Shown: one piece after another, positions 18,674 through 27,241 of the stretch
How the letters are laid out: every line of letters starts with the position of its first letter
Position numbering within the stretch: the stretch's first letter is position 1
Assembly (NCBI GenBank): GCA_024235835.1
Contig: JACKLQ010000003.1
Coordinates: 186,001-250,000, forward strand
Length of the DNA: 64,000 nt
DNA from: Thiobacillus sp.
GTDB lineage: Bacteria; Pseudomonadota; Gammaproteobacteria; Burkholderiales; Thiobacillaceae
Reading direction: 5' to 3'
The notes under the pieces: model-generated
Told to the model about the DNA's origin: nothing
Database searches by the model: none
Seen by the model: only the letters and a program-made list of their open reading frames with translations
Position numbers and translations under genes: made by a program

Positions 18674-20200
18674 ATGACCGACAGCCTGCTCATCGCCAAG
18701 AACGCCGCCACGGAACTCTCCCTCCTGCCCCGCATGGCCAACCGGCACGGCCTCGTCACCGGCGCCACCGGCACGGGCAAGACCGTGACCCTGCAGACTC
18801 TGGCCGAGGGCTTCTCCCGCCTGGGGGTCCCAGTCTTCCTGTCCGACATCAAGGGTGACCTGTCGGGAATCAGCAAGCCCGGCGGGGGCAATGCCAAAGT
18901 GGAGGAGCGGATCAAGCTGCTCGAACTGGACCATGCCTACCAAGGCTATCCCGTCACCTTCTGGGACGTATGGGGAGATCAGGGCCACCCGGTGCGGGCC
19001 ACCATCTCCGACATGGGGCCCCTGCTCCTGAGCCGCATGCTGAACCTGAACGAGGTGCAGGAGGGCGTGCTCAACCTGGTGTTCAAGATCGCCGACGAGG
19101 CGGGCCTGCTGCTGCTGGACCTGAAGGACCTGCGTTCCATGCTGCAATTCGTGGCCGAAAACGCGAAATCCTTCACCACCGAATACGGCAACATCTCCGC
19201 CGCCAGCGTGGGTGCCATCCAGCGGGGCCTGCTCACCCTGGAAAACCAGGGGGGCGAGGCCCTGTTCGGCGAGCCCATGCTGAACATCGCCGACCTGATG
19301 CAGACGGATGGCGGCAAGGGGGTGATCAACATCCTGGCCGCCGACAAGCTCATGCAGTCTCCCAAGGCCTACGCCGCCCTGCTGCTGTGGCTCCTGGCGG
19401 AACTGTTCGAGAACCTCCCCGAGGCGGGGGACCTGGACAAGCCCAAGATGGTGTTCTTCTTCGACGAGGCCCACCTGCTGTTCGACGAAGCCCCCAAGGT
19501 GCTCATCGACAAGGTGGAACAGGTGGTGCGCCTCATCCGCTCCAAGGGCGTGGGCGTGTACTTCGTCACCCAGAACCCGGCGGACGTGCCGGACGAAGTG
19601 CTGGGCCAGTTGGGCAACCGGGTGCAGCACGCCCTGCGGGCCTTCTCCCCCAAGGACCAGAAGGCCGTGCGGGCCGCCGCCGAAACCATGCGGGACAACC
19701 CGGACCTGAACGAAGCCGAGGCCATCACCGAACTGGGGGTGGGCGAGGCCCTGGTGTCCCTGCTGGACGAGAAGGGCCGGCCCGGCATCGTGCAGCGGGC
19801 ATTCATCGTCCCCCCGGGCGGCCAGATCGGCCCCATCACCGACGCGGAACGGCGCCAAGCCATGCAGGCCTCCCTGGTGGCCGGGGTATATGAGAAGTCG
19901 GTGGACCGGGAATCCGCCTACGAGATCATCAAGGCCCGCACCGAAGCCGTCGCCGCGGAGAAAGCCGCCGAAGAACAGGCCGCCGCCCAGGCCAAAGCCC
20001 AAGCCCAGGCCCCCGCCGGAGGCGGTGGGCTGGGGGGTATCCTGGGCGACCTGCTGGGGGGCGCGCCCTCCGCGGGAGGACGCCGCCGGGAAGGCGTGGT
20101 GGAAGCCCTGGCCAAGAGCGCGGCCCGCTCCGTGGGCAGCCAGGTGGGCAGGGCCATCATCCGGGGCGTGCTGGGCAGCCTGCTGGGGGGCAAGCGGTGA
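18674..20200 (+). CDS. HerA-like/YjgR (DUF853) ATPase
   Basis: P-loop ATPase of 508 residues related to the HerA/FtsK group. Walker A is GATGTGKT (residues about 30-37), with DIKGDLSGI following. Walker B-like FFFDEAHLLF lies near 260, and YFVTQNPADVP after it. The C-terminus is an Ala-rich coiled coil and a Gly-rich stretch (GGGLGGILGDLLGG). The cellular role of this family is poorly defined. Downstream methyltransferase overlaps by 4 bp. Confidence 0.9.
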   Translation: MTDSLLIAKNAATELSLLPRMANRHGLVTGATGTGKTVTLQTLAEGFSRLGVPVFLSDIKGDLSGISKPGGGNAKVEERIKLLELDHAYQGYPVTFWDVWGDQGHPVRATISDMGPLLLSRMLNLNEVQEGVLNLVFKIADEAGLLLLDLKDLRSMLQFVAENAKSFTTEYGNISAASVGAIQRGLLTLENQGGEALFGEPMLNIADLMQTDGGKGVINILAADKLMQSPKAYAALLLWLLAELFENLPEAGDLDKPKMVFFFDEAHLLFDEAPKVLIDKVEQVVRLIRSKGVGVYFVTQNPADVPDEVLGQLGNRVQHALRAFSPKDQKAVRAAAETMRDNPDLNEAEAITELGVGEALVSLLDEKGRPGIVQRAFIVPPGGQIGPITDAERRQAMQASLVAGVYEKSVDRESAYEIIKARTEAVAAEKAAEEQAAAQAKAQAQAPAGGGGLGGILGDLLGGAPSAGGRRREGVVEALAKSAARSVGSQVGRAIIRGVLGSLLGGKR

Positions 20201-20841
20201 GCAAGCCCGACAAGGTCGTCCTGGATGACAAGCACTTCGACAGCAAGGCCCGCCAATGGGACGAAAACCCGGTGTTCGTGGAACGGGCCCGCAAGATCGC
20301 CGACGGCCTGCGGGCCCGGGTACCCCTGTCCCCCACCATGACCGCCCTGGATTACGGCAGCGGCTCAGGCCTGCTTAGCTTTCCCCTCAAGGATGAACTG
20401 GGGCACATCACCCTGTCCGATACCTCTGCCGGCATGCTGGAAGTGGCCCGGGAAAAAATCGACGCCCAGGGGGTGAAGAACATGGCCACCCTGCAAGCCG
20501 ACCTGTCGGTTGCGAGCCTGCCCGACACCCGCTTCGACCTGATCTATTCCAGCATGACCCTGCACCACATCCCGGACACGGCGGCCATCCTGGCCGCCTT
20601 CCACGCCCACCTGAACCCGGGCGGCTGGCTGGGCATTGCCGACCTGGACCAGGAGGACGGCAGCTTCCACGGCATCGAAGTGGACGTGCACCACGGCTTT
20701 GACCGGGACAGCCTGGCAGCCCGCCTCGGTCAGGCCGGCTTCACCCAGATCAGCTTTGACACCGTGTTCGAGATCGAGAAAGACCAGCCGGAAGGCAAGA
20801 GGGCCTACCCGGTGTTTCTGATGGTGGCGCGGAAACCTTGA
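20197..20841 (+). CDS. Class I SAM-dependent methyltransferase
   Basis: The 214-residue protein starts at GTG, overlapping the ATPase stop as GTGA. A Rossmann SAM-binding motif LDYGSGSGLLSF lies near residue 48, an acidic strand end at HITLSDTSAGML, and MTLHHIPDTAAILAAFHAHLNPGGWLGIADL follows as in methyltransferase 11/25 families. The substrate cannot be read. Confidence 0.85.
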   Translation: MSKPDKVVLDDKHFDSKARQWDENPVFVERARKIADGLRARVPLSPTMTALDYGSGSGLLSFPLKDELGHITLSDTSAGMLEVAREKIDAQGVKNMATLQADLSVASLPDTRFDLIYSSMTLHHIPDTAAILAAFHAHLNPGGWLGIADLDQEDGSFHGIEVDVHHGFDRDSLAARLGQAGFTQISFDTVFEIEKDQPEGKRAYPVFLMVARKP

Positions 20842-20929
20842 ACCGACATCCAGCCATAATTTTTGTTTGCTACGCTGAGGACATATAAGAAACACCTAAT
20901 ACAACAACACTCGCGCTCGGGAGAGAGCC

Positions 20930-22108
20930 GTGAAGGGAAAAAAGACATACTTCGCCGATGGGATTCACTCGGCGGAAGTCTTGGGGCTGGTGGGCGACAT
21001 CTACCAGGCAGGCCTGGAACCCGAACGCTGGCCGGCGACCATCGCCCGCATGAGCCAGATTTTCGACGCCGACCTGGCCTGCATCTACACCCCCTTCCCC
21101 AGCCGGCCGGAGCGGGCCCTCTACCTGACCCACAATTTCAACCAGCCGATGGAGCAGGCCTACAGTGCCTACTACCACCGCCTGGACGAATGGACCCTCC
21201 ATGCCCTGCGCCAGAAACGCTATATCCAGGGCACCGTGGCCTTGGGCGAAGAGATCGTCCCCCAGCCGACACTGCGCAGCACCGAGTTCTACCAAGACTT
21301 CCTGAAGCCCCACGACATGGAGTGGATGGTCACCACGGCCTTGTTCGACGGGCACACCGAAGGCACCGCCACCCATATGACCTTCACCCGGCACCGGAGC
21401 CGGGGCGGCTACGACGAAGAAGGCAAGCGCCTCATCGAACTGCTCGCCCCCCACGTCCGCCGCGCCCTGCTCACCCACTGGCGGCTGACGGAAGCCAGGC
21501 TGGGCACCCAGGCCCAGCAATCCGCCCTGGAGCATATCGGCTACGGCGTCATCCTGCTGGACGGCACCGGCACGGTGCAATGGCTGAACCCGGTAGCGGA
21601 AACCCTGCTGCGTCGGGAGGACAGCCTGGCCCTGCGCGACGGTCGGCTGCGCGCCTTACACAACGGCGACGACGACGAACTCGCGCGCCTGGTGCGCCAG
21701 GCAGGGCTGGGCGTCGGGGGCGGAATCCGCACCCGGCGGACCGCCGCCGAAGGGGGCCAGGCGAGCTTCTACGCCATCTCCGCCACCCCGGTGCGGGCCG
21801 AAAGCGCCACCCTCGTGCCGGACCGCTCCGCCTCCCCCCACGTCCTGCTGCTGGTGCGCGACCCCGACCGTCCGGGCGACGGGGACGCCCTACGCCGCTT
21901 CGCCACCGCCCATCGCATCAGCGCCGCCGAACAGCGGGTGCTCGAACTCCTGCTGCAAGACCTCGCCCCCAAGGACATCGCCGAGCGCCTTAACCTGGGC
22001 GTACGCACCGTGCGCAGCCAGCTCTCCAGCCTCTACGCCAAGACCAGCACCCGCAACCAGCGGCAACTGGTGGCCCTGGCGCTGCGCCAGGGATGGGCAA
22101 GGAATTGA
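20930..22108 (+). CDS. LuxR-family transcriptional regulator
   Basis: The 392-residue protein starts at GTG after GGGAGAG. The C-terminal HTH (about residues 325-385) reads ISAAEQRVLELLLQDLAPKDIAERLNLGVRTVRSQ. The N-terminal 300 residues contain a possible sensor domain with a PAS-like part near LEHIGYGVILLDGTGTVQWLNPVAE. It lies 234 bp before a run of five PEP-CTERM genes in the same direction, so control of that run is plausible but inferred. Confidence 0.85.
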   Translation: MKGKKTYFADGIHSAEVLGLVGDIYQAGLEPERWPATIARMSQIFDADLACIYTPFPSRPERALYLTHNFNQPMEQAYSAYYHRLDEWTLHALRQKRYIQGTVALGEEIVPQPTLRSTEFYQDFLKPHDMEWMVTTALFDGHTEGTATHMTFTRHRSRGGYDEEGKRLIELLAPHVRRALLTHWRLTEARLGTQAQQSALEHIGYGVILLDGTGTVQWLNPVAETLLRREDSLALRDGRLRALHNGDDDELARLVRQAGLGVGGGIRTRRTAAEGGQASFYAISATPVRAESATLVPDRSASPHVLLLVRDPDRPGDGDALRRFATAHRISAAEQRVLELLLQDLAPKDIAERLNLGVRTVRSQLSSLYAKTSTRNQRQLVALALRQGWARN

Positions 22109-22342
22109 AAACGGCCGATTTGTTACAAGGACATTAATGTCCGCTTTTCCGTCATTTGACGGATGCGACCGGCCCCGGGCTTCTTTTACAGTTTTCCCGA
22201 CAAGACAAGCCGGTGAGCCCACGCCCGCGCCGCACGAAGAACCGCCATGGCGGCGACGGTCGGGGAAAAAATGCAGAAACGCGGCGGCAGGCGCGGCTCA
22301 CCGGCGGAATGCGTTCCGATTGACAACCACAGGAGTCTGAAC
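22109..22342 (+). promoter_or_regulatory. Leader of the PEP-CTERM array with nested inverted repeats
   Basis: The segment contains a perfect palindrome GGACATTAATGTCC (22129-22142), then CCGTCA/TGACGG (22149-22162). An 11-bp inverted repeat GCCGGTGAGCC / GGCTCACCGGC (22209-22219, 22295-22305) encloses CCGCCATGGCGG (22242-22253). The first two resemble binding sites for a dimeric regulator. The last two could fold the leader RNA. AGGAG before ATG 22343 is a good ribosome binding site. No clear sigma-70 or sigma-54 promoter could be assigned. Confidence 0.6.
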
Positions 22343-23548
22343 ATGCTCAAACCGCTCGTCGTCGCCGTCGCTGTAGCGATCACTTTCCCAGCATTCGCCC
22401 AAACAGTTCGCTACCAGGTCACCGACATTGGCGTAGGCCCCCAATCGGGTACTGATCTGGGCTACTTCGCGGAAAAAATCAACAATCAGGGTCATGTCCT
22501 GGCCAGCATCTTGACGCCACCGGCCTCAGGCAGCCATCCCTACACAGCGAGGCCCGCAATCTGGAACGGCGGTAGCTGGCTGCCAATGCCCGAGATATCG
22601 GGTCGGGAGGGTACCGAGTGGATCTACTGGGCCAACGGCATCAACGACAACGGCCTGGTGGTCGGCGATTCCAGCCGCATCGCCGCCGAGTTCGATGAAA
22701 ACGAGAACGGTCAATACCAGGGGTTTGTCTGGGACACCAATACGAACCAGGTGACGACTTTCGGCGCCCCGACCTACGGTCAGGAATCCGGCGCCTCGGC
22801 CATCAACAACCAAGGCCTGGTAGCCGGCGCCATGGGAACCAGTGGCGCCGCGGGGACGTATCGCGCCATGGTTTGGAACAACGGCGTGTTCAGCGATGCG
22901 ATCAACCCCGCGAATCCGGCAATCACATCCGCGGATGAAATCAATTCCCAGGGGTATATCGCCGGACAGTACCACGACGCACAAGGATCAAAGGTTTTCT
23001 ACAAGAACCATGTCCTTGGCTCAATGGTGTACACGTACAGCTATGCCAACTACTCGGAGCTAGATGTCGAAGACCTGAACGACCAGGGTCTGGTCGCCCT
23101 TGCCGCGGACAATGATTGTGACCAGAACGGTTGCGACCGGGTCGGCCTGATCTGGGATCCCGTAAACGGTCAGGCGGTCGTGATCGAGAGCACCCCCGGC
23201 TGGGCCTGGGGCTCCTCCGCAAGTGGCCTCAACAACCTGGGCCAAGTGGTGGGCCAAGGAATGAACAGCCACGACGTCGGTTGGGATGGCGCCATCATCT
23301 GGGATGCCGCTAACGGGGTTCAGTCTCTCAACCAGATGCTGGAACCCGGTACCGAGTACGTCATCTGGGAAGGCATCGACATCAACGACGACGGGGTCAT
23401 CCTGGCCCTCGGCGCCCATTACTCCAGCAACATGGAAGGAAAACTCCTTCTCCTCACCCCGGTGCCCGTCCCCGAACCCGAAACCTACGCCCTGCTGCTG
23501 GCCGGGCTGGGGCTGGTGGGCTTCACGGCGCGGCGGCGTAAGGCATGA
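22343..23548 (+). CDS. HAF-repeat PEP-CTERM sorting domain protein
   Basis: Exported protein of 401 residues. The signal peptide ends near FPAFAQ. The body has repeated motifs of the HAF type (INNQGHVLAS, INDNGLVVGD, AINNQGLVAGA, INSQGYIAGQ, LNNLGQVVGQ), suggesting a beta-propeller-like fold. The C-terminus is a PEP-CTERM signal: VPEPETYALLLAGLGLVGFTARRRKA. Such proteins are processed by exosortase and usually belong to the exopolysaccharide surface layer. First and longest of five such genes. Confidence 0.9.
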   Translation: MLKPLVVAVAVAITFPAFAQTVRYQVTDIGVGPQSGTDLGYFAEKINNQGHVLASILTPPASGSHPYTARPAIWNGGSWLPMPEISGREGTEWIYWANGINDNGLVVGDSSRIAAEFDENENGQYQGFVWDTNTNQVTTFGAPTYGQESGASAINNQGLVAGAMGTSGAAGTYRAMVWNNGVFSDAINPANPAITSADEINSQGYIAGQYHDAQGSKVFYKNHVLGSMVYTYSYANYSELDVEDLNDQGLVALAADNDCDQNGCDRVGLIWDPVNGQAVVIESTPGWAWGSSASGLNNLGQVVGQGMNSHDVGWDGAIIWDAANGVQSLNQMLEPGTEYVIWEGIDINDDGVILALGAHYSSNMEGKLLLLTPVPVPEPETYALLLAGLGLVGFTARRRKA

Positions 23549-23583
23549 CTATTCTCTTGCTCAAACATTGAGGAAGTAAATCC

Positions 23584-24228
23584 ATGAAAGCTACAGTTGT
23601 TTTTTATGCGGTGGCCGGCCTGTTGGCATGCCTCCCCCTTGTCACTCGTGCCAATACGTTGGTCGCGCCATTTGCTTATTCGTTCGATCAGGCAACGGAT
23701 TGCGGGGCATATTGCTATTACGACGATACGGGTTCGCAACTGACGGACGGCGTCATCGGCGTGGCCGGCTGGGGTATCAACAGTGATCGGTGGGTCGGTT
23801 GGGCATTAAAGCCGACCATCAACATCGACTTCGACTTCGGGTGGCAAAATAGCTTTACCGCCGTAAGCGTTGGCTCGACGCAGGACTCCACCTACGGCTC
23901 GCTGCGCCTGCCGGATGTGGTGGTTTCCTCGTGGGACGGTTCGAACTGGGTCCAGCAAGGCAGTCTCGACATCACATTCAGCACCTCCGATGACAAGGAC
24001 TGGAAAGATGGGAGCCCCCACACTTGGTTGACGGTCAGTGACCTGAATTTCAACGCCGACAAAGTGCGCGTCACGCTCAGCTCGAATGGGGGGAATTGGG
24101 TGTTCGCCGATGAAGTGCAGTTCACAGCTACCCCCGTCCCCGAACCCGAAATCTACGCGCTGATGCTGGCCGGGCTGGGGCTGGTGGGCTTCGCGGCGCG
24201 GCGGCGTAAAGCACAACTTTTATATTGA
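23584..24228 (+). CDS. PEP-CTERM sorting domain protein
   Basis: Secreted protein of 214 residues with signal peptide MKATVVFYAVAGLLACLPLVTRA. A beta-rich body of unknown fold contains a CGAYCYYD cysteine pair near residue 40. The C-terminal sorting signal is VPEPEIYALMLAGLGLVGFAARRRKA, with a short extra tail QLLY. The first 50 bases of the gene are almost the same as those of the gene at 24939. Confidence 0.88.
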   Translation: MKATVVFYAVAGLLACLPLVTRANTLVAPFAYSFDQATDCGAYCYYDDTGSQLTDGVIGVAGWGINSDRWVGWALKPTINIDFDFGWQNSFTAVSVGSTQDSTYGSLRLPDVVVSSWDGSNWVQQGSLDITFSTSDDKDWKDGSPHTWLTVSDLNFNADKVRVTLSSNGGNWVFADEVQFTATPVPEPEIYALMLAGLGLVGFAARRRKAQLLY

Positions 24229-24249
24229 TCAATCTACGGAAATTGAACC

Positions 24250-24903
24250 ATGTCAAAGGCACTCTTTCTAGCCACCACCCTCGCCCTCTTTGCAAACTCC
24301 GCTGCCGCCGACACTGTTTCCGACGGTGATTTCACGCACTGGACCTTCGACGCCACAGGTACCGCTACCGCTTCCCGAGAAGCCACCGGCGGCAATCCTG
24401 ATGGCCGGCTCAATGTCACCACCATCTCCGGGTCTCTGGTCTATGGCACTGCCATTCTCACGAGCACCGCGACTCTCAATGCCCTCCAGGGAGCAGCTTT
24501 CGACTTTTCTGTGGACGTGCTCGCAGGCACGGGTTCCTATGGTGCTGGTCAGGCAATCCAGTTACTGGTGGAGCAGAACGGGACTGTCTATGGAACATTT
24601 CTCGGCACGACCGGCAGCCACGCCACATGGAAAACTTTTAGCAGCAGCAAAGGTACCTTTGAGCAGACAGCGTTTTCCCGATTGATCGGCGCTGGCCCCG
24701 TCAACCCGGACTTCAGCGGCGGCGCCCTCACCCGTTTCGGCTTCGCGGCCGGAAATGAAAGCAGCGGAACCCTGACCCAGTATTACGACAATTTCTCGCT
24801 GACCAGCCCAGCCATCGCGCCGGTGCCCGAACCTGAAACTTACGCTCTGCTCCTCGCCGGGCTGGGGCTGGTGGGGTTCGCGGCGCGGCGTCACCAAGCA
24901 TGA
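24250..24903 (+). CDS. PEP-CTERM sorting domain protein
   Basis: Secreted protein of 217 residues with signal peptide MSKALFLATTLALFANSAAA. The body (DGDFTHWTFDATGTATAS, later ESSGTLTQYYDNFSL) resembles carbohydrate-binding-like beta-sandwich PEP-CTERM proteins, but I cannot name a family. The C-terminal signal is VPEPETYALLLAGLGLVGFAARRHQA. Confidence 0.88.
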   Translation: MSKALFLATTLALFANSAAADTVSDGDFTHWTFDATGTATASREATGGNPDGRLNVTTISGSLVYGTAILTSTATLNALQGAAFDFSVDVLAGTGSYGAGQAIQLLVEQNGTVYGTFLGTTGSHATWKTFSSSKGTFEQTAFSRLIGAGPVNPDFSGGALTRFGFAAGNESSGTLTQYYDNFSLTSPAIAPVPEPETYALLLAGLGLVGFAARRHQA

Positions 24904-24938
24904 CCATTCATATGCTCAAACCATGAGGGAGTAATTCC

Positions 24939-25637
24939 ATGCAAGTTACAGTTGTTTCTTACGCGGTGGCCGGCCTGTTGGCGGGCATGACCTTGGCCGT
25001 CAACGCTTCGGCCGCGACCTTCTCGGATCGCGTCAGTTTCGAATCGGCCGTGACCAACATGACTACCCTGGATTTAGAGGGTTTGGTCGGCACGCTGGAA
25101 TTCCCGGCCAATTACCCACACGGCTCGGGGTACATGGCCGGCAGCGTTACGTTGCAAGGAGTGGTGTTTTCCGACGCGTATTCAGGCAGCCCGGACTTCG
25201 TCTATATCCTAGCGAATGACGGTGCCGGTGCCAGTGGTTCCCTCAACGGGACCACCGCCATCTGGCTTGGCCGCTCCAGTTCCCGCATTACCCTGCCGGC
25301 TGGATTGACGGCCTTTGGCACGGATTACGCTGTTCCGATTGGAGGGCCGGGCGGCTTGCCTGTTGGACAGACATCCACCATCGAAGCCACCTTCCACTTC
25401 CGGGATGCCACCGCACCGGAGATGTTTGCGTTGTCCGTGACGGGGAAGAGCCAGTTCTTCGGCTACATCGGGCCTGAAATCGACTACATCGACCTTGCTT
25501 ATGCGAACAACCACTACATGGTCTTCGACAACATGAGCATCGCCCAGGCCGTCCCCGAACCCGAAACCTACGCCCTGATGCTGACCGGATTGGGGCTGGT
25601 TGGATTTGTTGCCCGTCAGGGCCGTAGACAGAATTGA
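24939..25637 (+). CDS. PEP-CTERM sorting domain protein
   Basis: Secreted protein of 232 residues. The signal peptide MQVTVVSYAVAGLLAGMTLA is nearly identical in DNA to that of the gene at 23584. The body (FSDRVSFESAVTNMTTLDLEG, then TAFGTDYAVPIGG) is typical of PEP-CTERM proteins with an F5/8-like or concanavalin-like sandwich. The sorting signal is VPEPETYALMLTGLGLVGFVAR, followed by an atypical QGRRQN tail. Confidence 0.88.
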   Translation: MQVTVVSYAVAGLLAGMTLAVNASAATFSDRVSFESAVTNMTTLDLEGLVGTLEFPANYPHGSGYMAGSVTLQGVVFSDAYSGSPDFVYILANDGAGASGSLNGTTAIWLGRSSSRITLPAGLTAFGTDYAVPIGGPGGLPVGQTSTIEATFHFRDATAPEMFALSVTGKSQFFGYIGPEIDYIDLAYANNHYMVFDNMSIAQAVPEPETYALMLTGLGLVGFVARQGRRQN

Positions 25638-25651
25638 TACCGGAGCGTCCC

Positions 25652-26353
25652 ATGCGAAATACAAGATCGTTTTTCCTGGCCTGTGCGTGTTCACTGGCCT
25701 TCCCAGTGCAGGCAGGCGTGCTTGGCCCTCTTGGAGGCGCCGGTCTCCATGGCGAGTACGCTCAATTCACGGACAGCCCGTTCAATGGCCTGAACCTCTC
25801 GTACTTCTACCTGGAAGATTTCGAGGATCTGGCCCTCAACACGCCGGGCGTCACTGCCGACAACGGCAGCGTGATCAGCCTGGCAAACAGTTTCGCCATC
25901 GACTCCGTAGACGCGGACGACGGCACCGTTGATGGAAGCGGCGAAAACGGCGCCTCCTTTGTCGCCGGGAACAGCATCACCTTCAGCTTCAATGATGCGG
26001 TTCTGGGCAAACTCCCGACGCATGCGGGCATTGTCTTTACCGACAACACGGAAGGCGCGCTGATTACCTTTGAGGCCTTCGACCAGAACGGTGTCTCCCT
26101 GGGGTCGGTGTCCGCCACGCTTGGCGATAGCACCTTCGAGTCCACGACGAAGGATAATCGCTTTTTTGGCGCGGAAAACGCCGGCGGCATTTCGCGCATC
26201 GTGATTTCCGACAATTCGAGCCCGAACAACCTGGAGGTGGACCATCTCCAATATGGCCTATCCGCCCCCGTCCCCGAACCCGAAACCTACGCCCTGATGC
26301 TGGCCGGATTGGGGCTGGTGGGCTTCGCGGCGCGGCGGCGCAAGTCGGCCTGA
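25652..26353 (+). CDS. PEP-CTERM sorting domain protein
   Basis: Secreted protein of 233 residues starting MRNTRSFFLACACSLAFPVQAG. The ATG with GGAG 7 nt upstream is preferred to a TTG that overlaps the previous stop. The body includes LSYFYLEDFEDLALNTPGVTA and GIVFTDNTEGALITFEAFDQNG, a pattern found in secreted sandwich domains. The C-terminal signal is VPEPETYALMLAGLGLVGFAARRRKSA. Last gene of the five. Confidence 0.88.
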   Translation: MRNTRSFFLACACSLAFPVQAGVLGPLGGAGLHGEYAQFTDSPFNGLNLSYFYLEDFEDLALNTPGVTADNGSVISLANSFAIDSVDADDGTVDGSGENGASFVAGNSITFSFNDAVLGKLPTHAGIVFTDNTEGALITFEAFDQNGVSLGSVSATLGDSTFESTTKDNRFFGAENAGGISRIVISDNSSPNNLEVDHLQYGLSAPVPEPETYALMLAGLGLVGFAARRRKSA

Positions 26354-26377
26354 TCGCCAGCCTTACCAAACCCAAAA

Positions 26378-26393
26378 GGGCCGCTTCCGGCCC
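26378..26393. terminator. Hairpin after the PEP-CTERM array
   Basis: GGGCCG-CTTC-CGGCCC, a 6-bp GC stem with a CTTC tetraloop, 24 bp after the last stop. The T-rich side lies on the minus strand (TTTTGGGTTT). Termination in the plus direction would be weak, but this is the only hairpin seen at the array end. Confidence 0.5.
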
Positions 26394-26550
26394 AGGCTGT
26401 TCGCGCGTGTTGTGCGGCGGTCCTTCCGGGAGGCTGAGGTTGTTTCATGGAGGGCGGGTATTACCGTTCCGGTCCGGCTGGGATCAAATCGGCACGGCAC
26501 CATTTACCTGGTAGCCCAGGCCCTTCGTCCTGCCGGAGGGCTGTAAAACA
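26394..26550. other. Intergenic, nothing recognised
   Basis: No gene or convincing signal is seen between the array hairpin and the convergent toxin gene. Confidence 0.5.
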
Positions 26551-26838
26551 TCAGCCTTCCCGTAACTCCCGCGTATGCCAAACCCGGATGACCACCGGCT
26601 GTCCGCTTTCATTCAACCGATAGCGCAGCACATAGGCTCCTGCCCCGAAGGCGGCGAACAATTCCCTTCGGCCATCGCCCATGGGCTTGCCGATCTCCGG
26701 AAAGGTCTCGAGCTGGCGCGCGGCGGCCTGGATGCAGAGCACAGCGTTGCGCGCCGCCTGGGGGCTCTTGCCGGCGAGGAAATCGTTGAGACGCAGGATG
26801 TCCCCCAGCGCCTCGGGCAGCCAGACTACTCGGGGCAC
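26551..26838 (-). CDS. ParE/RelE-superfamily toxin
   Basis: Small basic protein of 95 residues, probable toxin acting on gyrase (ParE) or ribosome-bound mRNA (RelE). It begins MPRVVWLPEALGDILRLNDFLAG and ends YRLNESGQPVVIRVWHTRELREG, the family pattern. I choose the GTG at 26838, which overlaps the antitoxin end by 13 bp. An ATG at 26874 in the same frame is a longer alternative. Its gene order, antitoxin first, is standard. Confidence 0.85.
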   Translation of the reverse strand: MPRVVWLPEALGDILRLNDFLAGKSPQAARNAVLCIQAAARQLETFPEIGKPMGDGRRELFAAFGAGAYVLRYRLNESGQPVVIRVWHTRELREG

Positions 26839-27095
26839 GGTTCCCGGCGTCCATCGGCCAGGGCGTCGAGCCATTGCATAACGCGCTCCTGAGAGATGGC
26901 CTGTCCGGATTCCTGATAGCGCGCCCAGCGGGCCTCGTCTTCCTGTTGTTCCCTGAGGGCGTTTTCTTGCCGGTCCAGGAACTCGATCAGCGCGGTCTTG
27001 ATGACCCAATGGGGCGCGCGGTCAAGACCCGAGGCAACGCTCTTCAACCGCTCCCGGGTGGCGTCATCCAGTTTGATTCCCAAGGTTGAAGACAT
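26826..27095 (-). CDS. CopG/RHH-type antitoxin
   Basis: Antitoxin of 89 residues with an N-terminal ribbon-helix-helix domain, MSSTLGIKLDDATRERLKSVASGLDRAPHWVIKTAL, and an acidic, Gln/Glu-rich C-terminal tail that would wrap the toxin. It would bind its own promoter as a dimer. It overlaps the toxin gene by 13 bp. Confidence 0.87.
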   Translation of the reverse strand: MSSTLGIKLDDATRERLKSVASGLDRAPHWVIKTALIEFLDRQENALREQQEDEARWARYQESGQAISQERVMQWLDALADGRREPCPE

Positions 27096-27195
27096 GAAAG
27101 CCCCCGTGGTTGCGATGAGTGCAACCGATTATTCCCCCCCTGAATGGGGTAGGTCAAAGGCGATGGCGTGCGCTACCCCAAATCCGGCCATACCC

Positions 27196-27215
27196 TGCCC
27201 CCATGGCATGGGGCA
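27196..27215. terminator. Hairpin downstream of folB
   Basis: TGCCCC-CATGGCAT-GGGGCA, a 6-bp stem 26 bp past the folB stop on the minus strand. No long T-run follows, so terminator function is tentative. Confidence 0.4.
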
Positions 27216-27241
27216 ATCTATGGCATGGCCCTGGCGACCGT

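Noticed and set aside
22109..22342. Sigma-54 promoter for the PEP-CTERM array
   Set aside because: I looked for TGGCAC-N5-TTGC in the leader and saw no acceptable match.
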